A DNA stretch of 64,000 nt from UBA2991 sp965221735 (GTDB lineage Bacteria > Chloroflexota > Dehalococcoidia > Tepidiformales > Tepidiformaceae). How positions within the stretch are numbered: position 1 is the stretch's first letter; every line of letters begins with the position of its first letter. The position numbers were made by a program, and so were the translations under genes. The notes beneath the pieces were generated by a model. The model saw only the letters and a list, made by a program, of their open reading frames with translations. It did not search any database and was not told where the DNA came from. Of this stretch, positions 52,037 to 60,898 are shown piece after piece. The stretch spans positions 992,001 through 1,056,000 of the forward strand of contig OZ244910.1 in the NCBI GenBank assembly GCA_965221735.1, given 5' to 3'.

Positions 52037-55000
52037 GTGACCCTGAAGTCGGCGGTAGTCCTGCTCTGCGTCGCCTTGCTGGCGGTTGCGCTGGCGGCAT
52101 GCGGCTCGGACTCCCCCGGCACCGAGCCCTCGGCTACCGCCACCGCCACGCCCGATCAACCCACGCCGACCGCCACGCCCGCGTCGACGGTGGTGACGGC
52201 GACGGCCACCCGGGTGGCGGAGACCGCCACCCCCACCCCCGTCCCCGCACCGGAGCCAACCGCCACCCCCGCGCCTAAGGTCATCGGTCCCGACGGGAAC
52301 CTCATCTTCGATCCCGCAGTGGTGCGGGGAACCCTCAGCAACGGGCTCTCGTACTACATCAGGCGCAACGAAGAACCGCGCGAGCGGTTGCACCTGTCGC
52401 TCGTCGTCAAGGCCGGGTCCGTGCACGAGGAGGAGGAGCAGCGGGGACTGGCCCACTTCGTCGAGCACATGGCGTTCAACGGCACGGAGCGCTTCGCCAA
52501 GCAGGAGATCGTGGACTACCTCGAGTCCATCGGATCCAGTTTTGGCGCCCACCTGAACGCATACACGAGCTACGATGAGACGGTCTATTTCCTCGAAATC
52601 CCGACGGATGATCCCGAGATCCTCGAGAAGGCGTTCCAGATCCTCAGCGACTGGGCCTACGCCATCAGCTTCGAACCCGAGGAGGTCGAGTTGGAACGAG
52701 GCGTCGTGCTCGAGGAGTGGCGCCTTGGCCAGGGCTTCGATTCCCGCTGGCGGGACGGCATCTACCAGGCCCTGTTCGGCGCCTCCCGCTATTCCGAGCG
52801 GAGCCCCATCGGCCTGCCTGAGGTCGTAGAGACGGCCCCGGTTGAGCAACTGCGCGCCTATTACGAGCGCTGGTACCGGCCCGAGCTGATGGCCCTGGTA
52901 GCGGTGGGGGACCTCGACCCGGCCCTCATCGAGGCCAAGATCAAGCAGCACTTCGCACCACCTCACGAGGGGGAAGCACAGCAGGAGCGGGCGGCCGTTG
53001 CGCCACCGACGACCCTGCCCGCGTTCGAGGTTCCGGGACACGAGGAACCGCGCATCGACATCTTCACCGACCCCGAGGCACCCGGTACGCAACTGATCCT
53101 GGTGCGGAAGATGCACCCTGACTCCGGCCAGGATCTTGCGTGGTTCAAGCGCTCCGTAACCCAGCAGCTGGCCTTCCTGATGCTGAACGCGCGGTTGTTC
53201 GAGCGCGGCCAGGCCGCCGATCCTCCCTGGCTGTGGGCGGGAGGCGCGCAGGGATCGTTTGTAAGGCCCACCGACATTGTGCAGTTCTCGGTCGTGACCG
53301 AGCCAGACGGCATCGAGGGGGGTTTCGCGGCCCTGCTGGAGGAGCTGCAGCGCGTGCGCCAGCACGGCTTCACCGCCTCCGAGCTGGCCCGGGAGAAAGT
53401 CAACCTCTTGAGATCGGTGGAGAGCCTCTACAAGGAGCGCGACCAGCGGGACTCGGAGTTGCTGGCAAGCGAGTACCGCACCCACTTCCTCTCAGGGATC
53501 CCGGCTCCGGGCATAGAGGCGGAGTGGGAGCTGTACCAGCGACTGATTCCGGAGGTCTCGCTGGGCGAGGTCGATCTGCTGGGGGCGTCCTGGTCGGACA
53601 CCCGGGACACCGTACTGCTCGTCCTTCGGCCCGAGGATCCCGAGGCCAGCTCCGACGAAGTCCTGAGCGCGGTCATGTCCGCGCAGCTGAAGGGCGCCGA
53701 CGCGCTCCAGGTTGAGGCGTACGAGGACGACTTCGACGACCTCCCGCTCATGGCAACGCTCCCGACCCCCGGGAGCATTACCGCGGAGGAAGAGGTCGAG
53801 TCGATCGATGCGGTGCGGTGGACCCTTTCGAACGGTGTGACCGTGATCGCCAAGCAGACCGACTTCCAGAACGACGAGGTGCTGTTCACGGCCTTCAGCC
53901 CGGGTGGCCACTCCCTCGTCTCCGATGCGGACCACGTGTCCGCCCTCTACGCCGCCGACATCGCCTCCGGCAGCGGCGTCGGCCTGCACGACAGCGTCAC
54001 GCTCGACAAGCTGCTGGCCGGTAAGCGCGTATCGGTGACGCCCTACATCACTGCGCTCTTCGAAGGGCTGGGTGGGAACGCCTCACCCGAAGACCTGGAG
54101 ACCCTGTTCCAGTTGATCACGCTGTACGTGACCGAACCCCGGTTCGATGCGAACTACTTCTCGACGTATGAGACGAGGCTGCGCACCAGCGCCGAGACTC
54201 GCGCTACCGACCCGGATTCCGCGTTCTTCGACAAGGCGAACACAGTCCTCGCACAGAACCACCACCGGGCCCGGCCGCTCACCCTCGACCTCCTCGAGGA
54301 GCTCGACCTCGAGCGGGTGCGGGCGGTCTACGCCGAGCGCTTCGCGGACTTCAGCGATGCGACCTTCGTGTTCGTTGGCGCCTTCGACTGGGATGAACTG
54401 CGGGACCTCACCTCCCGCTACCTCGCCAGCCTCCCGACCACCGGACGGGTCGAGACGTGGGTCGACCACGACGTCGACCCACCACCGGGAGTGGAGGAGC
54501 ACGTCGTCCGCAAGGGCATCGAACCGCGTAGCAGGACAATCCTCATCTACGCGGGAGACGCCCTGTGGACCCGCGAGGAAGCGCTCACGGCGACGGTGGC
54601 TGGCGAAATCCTCGGCACCCGCCTGCGCGAGCGCGTGCGCGAGGAGCTGGGCGGCACGTACGCCATCGGCGTCGGCGCAAGCATCAGTTTCATGCCCGAT
54701 TCCGAGTACATCCTGTACATCCTCTTTGGCAGCGACCCCGCCCGTGTGGAGGAGCTGACCGCAGAGGTCGCGGTGGAAGTTGCCTGGCTCCGGGATGGTG
54801 GCGAGCAGAGCTACCTGGACTCCGCCAAGGAGCAGCTCCGGACCTCTCGCGAGGAGCAGCTCCGCGAGAACGGCTTCTGGCTGAGCCAGATCCGGGACGC
54901 GACGCGGCGGGGTGAGCCGCTCGGCGAGATCAACGGCTTCGACGAGTTGCTGGAGGCGCTGACGCTGGAGGAGGTCGCAGCCGCTGCCCGGCGCTACCTG

Positions 55001-55048
55001 CTCGACGACCGGTATATCCACATCGTGCTGCTCCCGGAGGAGGAGTAG
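52037..55048 (+). CDS. M16 family zinc metallopeptidase lipoprotein (PqqL-like)
   Basis: 1003 residues. Lipoprotein signal with LAAC at Cys22, then a 60-residue Thr/Pro/Ala-rich linker. N-terminal peptidase domain has the inverted zinc motif HFVEH at 140-144 and the distal Glu in EVELERGVVLEEWR; a Tyr/Arg-containing second M16 domain follows, and two more domains in the C-terminal half (LSNGVTVIAKQTDFQ...) lack the HxxEH motif, giving the usual active/inactive two-half clamshell. GTG start without a clear Shine-Dalgarno. Degrades peptides at the cell surface. Overlaps no neighbour; the FAD gene follows after 43 bases. Confidence 0.92.
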   Translation: MTLKSAVVLLCVALLAVALAACGSDSPGTEPSATATATPDQPTPTATPASTVVTATATRVAETATPTPVPAPEPTATPAPKVIGPDGNLIFDPAVVRGTLSNGLSYYIRRNEEPRERLHLSLVVKAGSVHEEEEQRGLAHFVEHMAFNGTERFAKQEIVDYLESIGSSFGAHLNAYTSYDETVYFLEIPTDDPEILEKAFQILSDWAYAISFEPEEVELERGVVLEEWRLGQGFDSRWRDGIYQALFGASRYSERSPIGLPEVVETAPVEQLRAYYERWYRPELMALVAVGDLDPALIEAKIKQHFAPPHEGEAQQERAAVAPPTTLPAFEVPGHEEPRIDIFTDPEAPGTQLILVRKMHPDSGQDLAWFKRSVTQQLAFLMLNARLFERGQAADPPWLWAGGAQGSFVRPTDIVQFSVVTEPDGIEGGFAALLEELQRVRQHGFTASELAREKVNLLRSVESLYKERDQRDSELLASEYRTHFLSGIPAPGIEAEWELYQRLIPEVSLGEVDLLGASWSDTRDTVLLVLRPEDPEASSDEVLSAVMSAQLKGADALQVEAYEDDFDDLPLMATLPTPGSITAEEEVESIDAVRWTLSNGVTVIAKQTDFQNDEVLFTAFSPGGHSLVSDADHVSALYAADIASGSGVGLHDSVTLDKLLAGKRVSVTPYITALFEGLGGNASPEDLETLFQLITLYVTEPRFDANYFSTYETRLRTSAETRATDPDSAFFDKANTVLAQNHHRARPLTLDLLEELDLERVRAVYAERFADFSDATFVFVGAFDWDELRDLTSRYLASLPTTGRVETWVDHDVDPPPGVEEHVVRKGIEPRSRTILIYAGDALWTREEALTATVAGEILGTRLRERVREELGGTYAIGVGASISFMPDSEYILYILFGSDPARVEELTAEVAVEVAWLRDGGEQSYLDSAKEQLRTSREEQLRENGFWLSQIRDATRRGEPLGEINGFDELLEALTLEEVAAAARRYLLDDRYIHIVLLPEEE

Positions 55049-55091
55049 TCCTCGGGGAGGCGACGGCGCGCAGGCGCAGGCCGGAGTGAGG

Positions 55092-56453
55092 ATGGACATG
55101 CGGCGAATTGCCATCGTCGGCGGAGGCGTCTCCGGGCTTGGCGCCGCCTGGGCGCTGAATCATCACGCCGATCGCTTCGACTTCCGGCTGTTCGAGGCCC
55201 AGGACCAGGTCGGCGGGAACGCCATCACAGCCGACATGCCCCAGGACGGCGGCGGCTCCGTCCCCTTCGATATCTCCGTCACCGCCTGTATCCCCTCCAT
55301 CTACCACCACATCGTGCTGCTGATGGAGCGCTTCGGCATCGACCTCGTCGATACCAGGTTCAACTACAGCGTCAGGTACCAGGGCCGCCTCTACGCGCAC
55401 GACTTTGACTCCGACATCCGGGAGCAGCTGCAGCCCGAGATTGCGAAATTCCAGCGCATCCTCAGGCGCCTCCACCAGTTCGGCTGGCTGACCCGGAGGC
55501 AGTCGAAATTCCTGAACGCCCTCAACCCGTTCAACTACATAACCATGGGGACCGTGCTCAACCTGGGCGGTTTCTCCGGCGACTTCCGCTACAAGGTCTT
55601 GAAGCCGATGTTCGTCAACTTCCTGATGGCGACGAACGTTTTCGACATGCCCGCCGCGCTCTTCTCGCGCTACCTCGAGTTCTTCGACATCGAGACCGCC
55701 ACGCCCATGCAGACGTGGGACCAGGGAACCCGCCGCATCTACGAAGAGCTATCGGCCGGCTTCCGCGACAAGATCTCCCTCAACCGGCCCGTGCAGAAGG
55801 TCTACCGGGAAAAGGGGGGCGTCGTTGTCGAGGACGCGGATGGCGTGCGGGAGACGTTCGATGACGTCATCTTCGCCTGCAACGCCAACCAGACCCTGAT
55901 GCTCCTCGACCAGCCCACCTTCCTTGAGCGCTCCATCCTCTCGTCGGTCCGCTACGAGAGCGAGCTCCACAACCACACGGTGGTCCACTCCGATGCCTCC
56001 GTCCTCCCCGACAACGAGACGCATCCCCTTACGACGCGGAGCAACTACATCGAGCAGTACGGCGCGAGGCCGGACAACTACGAGATCACCTACATCATGC
56101 ACAACCAGCAGCCGTGGGCTCAGGAGTCCGACAAGCCCTGCCTCGTGACCTACAACCCGATCAGCCCCATCGACGAAGGCAAGATCGTGAAGCGGTGGTG
56201 GTTCCAGCACATCGTCCACGACGTTCGCCACGTAGCGCTGACGGTCAACATCTTCCGCTTCATCCAGGGCAGGCGGCGGACGTGGCACTGCGGAGCCCAC
56301 ACCCTTGTGAATGCCCAGGAGACCTGCTTCGCGACGGGCCTCGCCGCCGCCCGGCAGCTCGGTGCGGACTACCCGTTCGAGGATGACGCCGCGAGGCGCT
56401 CATTCAACTACTACGGGAGCATCCTCTACGGCTGGCGATTCCGGAAAGCTTAG
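55092..56453 (+). CDS. FAD-dependent amine-oxidase-like oxidoreductase
   Basis: About 453 residues. Rossmann FAD motif IAIVGGGVSGLGAAW at the N-terminus with the acid at FEAQDQVGG (second FAD motif, NAIT downstream); C-terminal TCFATGLAAARQL is the usual FAD-closing motif. General type is the NAD(P)-binding/amine oxidase group that includes desaturases and the protein encoded beside cyclopropane synthases. ATG 55092 follows GGAG; ATG 55098 and GTG 55086 are alternatives. It overlaps the Rieske gene tail to tail by 54 bases. Probably oxidises or desaturates a lipid or isoprenoid; substrate unknown. Confidence 0.85.
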   Translation: MDMRRIAIVGGGVSGLGAAWALNHHADRFDFRLFEAQDQVGGNAITADMPQDGGGSVPFDISVTACIPSIYHHIVLLMERFGIDLVDTRFNYSVRYQGRLYAHDFDSDIREQLQPEIAKFQRILRRLHQFGWLTRRQSKFLNALNPFNYITMGTVLNLGGFSGDFRYKVLKPMFVNFLMATNVFDMPAALFSRYLEFFDIETATPMQTWDQGTRRIYEELSAGFRDKISLNRPVQKVYREKGGVVVEDADGVRETFDDVIFACNANQTLMLLDQPTFLERSILSSVRYESELHNHTVVHSDASVLPDNETHPLTTRSNYIEQYGARPDNYEITYIMHNQQPWAQESDKPCLVTYNPISPIDEGKIVKRWWFQHIVHDVRHVALTVNIFRFIQGRRRTWHCGAHTLVNAQETCFATGLAAARQLGADYPFEDDAARRSFNYYGSILYGWRFRKA

Positions 56454-57509
56454 CCCTGCTTCCGGTCGTCGAGCCGGGTCGTCGCGCTCGCCGGGGTCTG
56501 GATAAAACTGGGCGCAGTACTCCCGGAAGAGGCCGATCTCGCCGTCGGCACGGTTGAGGCGCGGGCGCGGGCGGTAGTGCTTGCGGCTCCAGATGGTCAC
56601 GTCCTGGAGCACATCGATCCGCTGCTGGGAGGCCATGAACCTGTTGATGACCGGGCCGCGCAGCCTGTTCGGAAGGAATGCCGCCCCGGCCACCCGCCGC
56701 TTCGGCGTAGCCGCCGGCCTCACCTGCACTGGCATGAAGAGGTCGATGAGCGTCCCGTCGATGGGCGTCGCCAGGATCCACAGGCGCATATCCATCGGGA
56801 TCGAGTGTTCGCGAACCTCCACGTAGGAGTATCCGAGCCCGAAGACGCGGGTGTGAGCCGAGAAGTCGAGCGTGAGCCTGAAGAGCCCGGCGATCTTCCG
56901 CACGCTCCTGAAGTCCCAGCGGCTCACGAGCAGGGGGCCGTCCACCCCGACCGGGTGGGTGCGGTCCACGTTGTCGTAGCCGTGGACGTAGCGCAGGTGG
57001 GCGATGTCCACCGAGTTCTCCGTCGTCTCCTGGGGGTGGCCGGGGAAGCGGAGGCTCTGCATGTGCAGGTCGCTCCAGCCGTTCTGGTCGAACGTGTCCT
57101 CGGGCAGGCCCCACTGGGGCGGCCGCCCCTCGATCCCCGACCAGGCGAAGATCATCCCGGCGATCTCTTGCGTCTCGAAGACTCGCAGCCTTGCCGATCG
57201 CGGTGGGGCGGCGAAGGGCGTGGCCACGCACTGTCCGGTGGCGTCGAACTCGAAGCCGTGGAAGGGACAGACCAGCCGGCCCTCGCAGACGCGTCCCCCG
57301 GCGGCCGGCCCGAGCTCGGACCCGAGGTGCGGGCAGACCGACTCGGCGACGCAGATTCGCCCGTCCTCGTTACACCAGGCGACGATCTGCTCGCCCATCC
57401 AGGTCTTCTGCATGAGCCCGGCCTGTTCGATCGCCTTGCGACTCTCGACGAAGTACCAGCCCTCGGGAAACGGGGAGGGCAGCGCTGTCCCCTTCAGCTC
57501 GGCCTGCAT
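56400..57509 (-). CDS. Rieske non-heme iron oxygenase, oxygenase component
   Basis: 369 residues from ATG 57509 (GGGGGTAGGG upstream). Rieske centre: Cys59-x-His61 (CPHLGS) and Cys81-x2-His84 (CPFHG). Mononuclear iron site: N165...D168...H171...H176 in ENSVDIAHLRYVHG. This is the layout of KshA/cholesterol-7-desaturase-like and related single-component oxygenases, which hydroxylate or desaturate sterols and other hydrophobic rings. Needs a reductase not seen here. Divergent from the GPP34-P450 gene with a 240-base gap and convergent with the FAD gene. Substrate class inferred from motifs and neighbours. Confidence 0.9.
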   Translation of the reverse strand: MQAELKGTALPSPFPEGWYFVESRKAIEQAGLMQKTWMGEQIVAWCNEDGRICVAESVCPHLGSELGPAAGGRVCEGRLVCPFHGFEFDATGQCVATPFAAPPRSARLRVFETQEIAGMIFAWSGIEGRPPQWGLPEDTFDQNGWSDLHMQSLRFPGHPQETTENSVDIAHLRYVHGYDNVDRTHPVGVDGPLLVSRWDFRSVRKIAGLFRLTLDFSAHTRVFGLGYSYVEVREHSIPMDMRLWILATPIDGTLIDLFMPVQVRPAATPKRRVAGAAFLPNRLRGPVINRFMASQQRIDVLQDVTIWSRKHYRPRPRLNRADGEIGLFREYCAQFYPDPGERDDPARRPEAGLSFPESPAVEDAPVVVE

Positions 57510-57677
57510 CCCTACCCCCTGACCCCGCCTCGTCCGTTGACGGCTGATCCCGGCCCGCTTTCTCCATCCAGAATACGAAAGTCTCCCGTCTGGCTCATCC
57601 CCCGGCGCCGGTCCAATGGTGCGCTCGCTCACGTAGTCTACCGGCCAGGTGATTGCCTCTGTCCGCATCTGTTGGGC

Positions 57678-57683
57678 TACACT
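57678..57683 (+). promoter_or_regulatory. -10-like box TACACT upstream of GPP34-P450
   Basis: TACACT in TTGGGCTACACTG, about 66 bases before the ATG at 57750, inside the divergent gap shared with the Rieske gene. The rest of the gap (57510-57749) shows no gene. Confidence 0.3.
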
Positions 57684-57749
57684 GTTAGAAGCTCGTTGCG
57701 AGAATTTCGGCCCTCAAAAGGCTCGTAATCGGGCGATGGACTGGGGCTC

Positions 57750-59777
57750 ATGACACTCGCTGAAGCAGAACCCACGACTCAGACCCTGACCCTGACCGAG
57801 GAGCTCCTCCTGATGCTCCTCAACGAGGAAAGCGGCTACTTCCACCAGGTACCTGGCTGGGACTTGAACTGCACCGTCGTGGGCGCCGTGCTCGCCGAAC
57901 TGTCCCTCGTTTCTCGCATCGATACCGATGTGGAGTCCCTGATCCTGCTGGACAGCACGGAGACAGGTGACCCGATCCTGGACCCGATCCTGAAGGATAT
58001 CGCCGCCGAGCCGGAGCAGCGCAACGCCCAGTACTGGATCGAGCGGCTCGCTCCCCGGGCGGAGTCGATCATCGACCTCACGCTGGAGCGACTGGTCGAC
58101 CTGAAGATCCTTGAACACCACGATGGCGAATTCTGGACCCTGTCCCGTACCGCCCGCCACGCGGATGTTTTCGGCGGGTCCGAAGACGGGACGGCTGCCG
58201 AGTTCGTCAGGACCCGTATCAGCAGGGTCATCTTCGACAATGTGATTCCCGACCCCCGGGACGTCATCATCATCGCCCTCGTCAACGCGGTCGATGTTCT
58301 CCGCTTCATGTTCCAGCTGGATGACGAGACGGAAGAGCGGATCGAACTCATCTGCAGGCTCGACCTGATCGCCCGCGCCATCGTCGATGCCGTTGGCCAG
58401 ACCGTTGCCGGCCCCCTGCTGCGCCGCCCCGCCCTGACGAGGCAAATCCCCAGGGTGCCGATGCACAAGCTCATCCGCAATGGGAACGCCCGCAAGGGGA
58501 ACCTTCCCGCCCTCTTTGCGGACCTCGCGAAAGAGTACGGCCCCGTATTCGAGCTACGCCCGCCGTTCGTCGAGCCCATGATCTTCCTGGCCGGGCCCGA
58601 GACCAATCGCTGGGCCCACCGCCAGGGGCGTATGCACCTGAGGGCCAGGGACTACCTCAACGACTTCGAGAAGATCTACGGCGCTTCCGGAATCCTGCCC
58701 GCTCTCGACGGGGCCGACCACTTCCGCTTCCGCAAGGCCCTGCAGCCCGGCTACTCCCGCGCGCGCCTGGAAGGTCAGCTCGACAGCCTCTACCGCGACA
58801 CCCGCGGGCACATGGCGACCTGGAAGGTCGGAGAGTCCTATCCGGGCAGCGAGTTTTGCCGCTCGCTGATCAACGCCGAGCTCTCACCCCTCATGATCAG
58901 CGTTGAGTCCCAGGATCTCATGGGCGACCTCATCAAGTTCAAAGAACGAGCGCTCATGACGCACCTCGTCAAGGTTCTGCCCAAGTTCCTGCTCAGCACG
59001 CCCGGGATGAAGCGCCACGCGGCCGCCATCGACACGTTGCTGGAGCGCGTCGAGACCGTGCATACCCCCGCCCAGCGGGCGGGGTGTCCTCGCGACCTCG
59101 CGGACGACCTGCTCAGCCTGCACGCCAGCGACCCCCAGTTCCTCCCCGGATCGAACCTGCGGTTCGCGCTCTCCGCGCCCCTGATTGCCAGCGTGTACCT
59201 CGGCGACGGCTTGAGCTTCGCCCTCTACAACATGGCAACGCACCCCGATCTCTACGAGCGGATCCGGCAGGAAGCCGACGCCCTGTTCGAGAACGGCGAT
59301 CCGGAAGGCCGCGACATCAGCACGGACGTGATCGACACCACGCACCGCCTCATCATGGAGTCCATGCGCATGTACCCCATCGTCCCGGTGTCGATTCGGA
59401 ACGTGATGAACGCCTGCGTGGTGGAGGGTTACAACATCTCCGAGGGAACGCGGATCAACATCGCCCAGTCGGCCTCCCACTACATGGAGGACATTTTCCC
59501 TGATCCGTTCACGTTCGATATCGACCGCTACTTGCCGCCGCGGGATGAGCACCGTCATCCCGGCTACGCCCCGTACGGCCTCGGTACGCACACCTGCCTC
59601 GGATCCCGCTGGATGGAGCTGCAGCTGTCGATCAACCTGCTGATGCTCGCGCACTACTTCACGATCGAGGCGACCCCCTCGGAGGGTCAGGCGCCCATCA
59701 ACCCGTTCCCCTCGCTCTCCCTCGGGGGCAAGGCGAAATTCCACATCACCGAACAGCGCCGCGAGATCCCAGCCTGA
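57750..59777 (+). CDS. GPP34 (GOLPH3-like) domain fused to cytochrome P450
   Basis: 675-residue fusion. Residues about 13-220 form a GPP34 domain: LTLTEELLLMLLNEESG, CTVVGAVLAELSLVSRID, LILLDSTETGDPILDPIL and WIERLAPRAESIIDLTLERL match bacterial GPP34 proteins and hence eukaryotic GOLPH3/Vps74, which bind anionic lipid head groups. Residues about 235-670 are a P450: ExxR at E537/R540 (MESMRMYP), heme loop YGLGTHTCLG with Cys616. The I-helix reads SVYLGDGLSF (about 481-490), lacking the usual acid-Thr pair. No membrane segment. No stop or frame break between domains. SMT gene follows after 76 bases. Likely a lipid-docked oxygenase for a membrane substrate. Confidence 0.9.
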   Translation: MTLAEAEPTTQTLTLTEELLLMLLNEESGYFHQVPGWDLNCTVVGAVLAELSLVSRIDTDVESLILLDSTETGDPILDPILKDIAAEPEQRNAQYWIERLAPRAESIIDLTLERLVDLKILEHHDGEFWTLSRTARHADVFGGSEDGTAAEFVRTRISRVIFDNVIPDPRDVIIIALVNAVDVLRFMFQLDDETEERIELICRLDLIARAIVDAVGQTVAGPLLRRPALTRQIPRVPMHKLIRNGNARKGNLPALFADLAKEYGPVFELRPPFVEPMIFLAGPETNRWAHRQGRMHLRARDYLNDFEKIYGASGILPALDGADHFRFRKALQPGYSRARLEGQLDSLYRDTRGHMATWKVGESYPGSEFCRSLINAELSPLMISVESQDLMGDLIKFKERALMTHLVKVLPKFLLSTPGMKRHAAAIDTLLERVETVHTPAQRAGCPRDLADDLLSLHASDPQFLPGSNLRFALSAPLIASVYLGDGLSFALYNMATHPDLYERIRQEADALFENGDPEGRDISTDVIDTTHRLIMESMRMYPIVPVSIRNVMNACVVEGYNISEGTRINIAQSASHYMEDIFPDPFTFDIDRYLPPRDEHRHPGYAPYGLGTHTCLGSRWMELQLSINLLMLAHYFTIEATPSEGQAPINPFPSLSLGGKAKFHITEQRREIPA

Positions 59778-59853
59778 CGCGCTGGTTCTCTTCGGACTCC
59801 GCTCGGCAATTGTCAGCTGGCCACGGACGACAGGCACGGGAGAACGCCGCGCA

Positions 59854-60888
59854 GTGCAGCTAACGACACTCCTGCAAGAGTTGAACCGCTCCTACCGCGG
59901 CTCCGACGTCACGGGTCGCGTGCGAGACTTCGACAAGTGGACTGACCTCGCGGCGATGGGCGTTGATGGGTCGAGCGACTACTCCCACAGCCAGACGGCG
60001 AAAGAGTATTACGACCTGTGCACGGCGTTCATGGTCTGGGGCTGGGGGGAATCCCTGCACTTCGCACCACTCAAACCCTCTGAGAGCCTGGAGGAATCAA
60101 AAGCACGGCATCAGCGGTTGATGATCTCCAAGCTGGAGTTGCAACAGGGTATGACCGTAATCGATGTCGGATGTGGAGTCGGCGGTCCGATGCGCCGGGT
60201 GGTACGCGAGGCCGATGTCCGCGTTTCCGGAATCAACATCAACGAAATCCAGCTCGCAATGGCGAAACAGTTGACCGCTGAGGCGGGGCTCGACCACATG
60301 GTCGATTACCAGACGTGCAGCTTCATGGATATGAGCGCCATCCAGGACGGCGCCTTCGACCGGGGTTACGCCATCGAGTCCACCTGCCACGCGCCAGACA
60401 AGCAAGGCGCATTCGCCGAGATCTTCCGCGTCCTGAAACCCGGAGCCCTCTTCTGGGGACAGGAGATGTGTCTGACGGAGAGGTTCGATCCGAACGACAA
60501 CCGCCACCAGACCATCAAGCAAGAGCTCATGCACGGCATTGCGCTGAACGAAATCGCGACGTTTGCGGAAGTGAATCACGCGCTTGAAGCGGTTGGGTTC
60601 GAGGTCATCGAAGGTGTGGACCGGGATGTCCAGGAAGGACCATCCACCCCCTGGTATCAGCCCATGGAGAGCCGGCAGGGAACGCTGGAGGGCGCCTTGC
60701 GCAGGCTCCCATGGGGCCGCAAGGCGATGATCGCAGGACTGAAGCTGACCGAAGCGGTGCGGCTGTTTCCGGCGGGCTCCGCGGAAGTCGTCCGGCTGTT
60801 GGATCGGACCGCAGATGCCTACGTCGCAGGCGGTAAGACGGGGATCTTCACACCGCTGTACTGTTTTCTGGCTCGAAAGCCCCTCTAG
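59854..60888 (+). CDS. ERG6-type sterol 24-C-methyltransferase homologue
   Basis: 344 residues, aligning end to end with eukaryotic Erg6/SMT by eye: YYDLCTAFMVWGWGESLHFAP (53-72, sterol-binding region I), SAM motif VIDVGCGVGGP (102-112), INEIQLAMAK, YAIESTCHAP (172-181, region with the acidic residue), FRVLKPGALF, PWYQPM (266-271) and the C-terminal AGGKTGIFTPLYCFLARKP (325-343), which matches yeast Erg6 nearly position for position. Transfers methyl from SAM to a sterol side-chain double bond in known members. GTG start. Downstream of GPP34-P450 on the same strand; converges with the RND gene 10 bases away. Confidence 0.88.
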   Translation: MQLTTLLQELNRSYRGSDVTGRVRDFDKWTDLAAMGVDGSSDYSHSQTAKEYYDLCTAFMVWGWGESLHFAPLKPSESLEESKARHQRLMISKLELQQGMTVIDVGCGVGGPMRRVVREADVRVSGININEIQLAMAKQLTAEAGLDHMVDYQTCSFMDMSAIQDGAFDRGYAIESTCHAPDKQGAFAEIFRVLKPGALFWGQEMCLTERFDPNDNRHQTIKQELMHGIALNEIATFAEVNHALEAVGFEVIEGVDRDVQEGPSTPWYQPMESRQGTLEGALRRLPWGRKAMIAGLKLTEAVRLFPAGSAEVVRLLDRTADAYVAGGKTGIFTPLYCFLARKPL

Positions 60889-60898
60889 CCCCTGGCGC

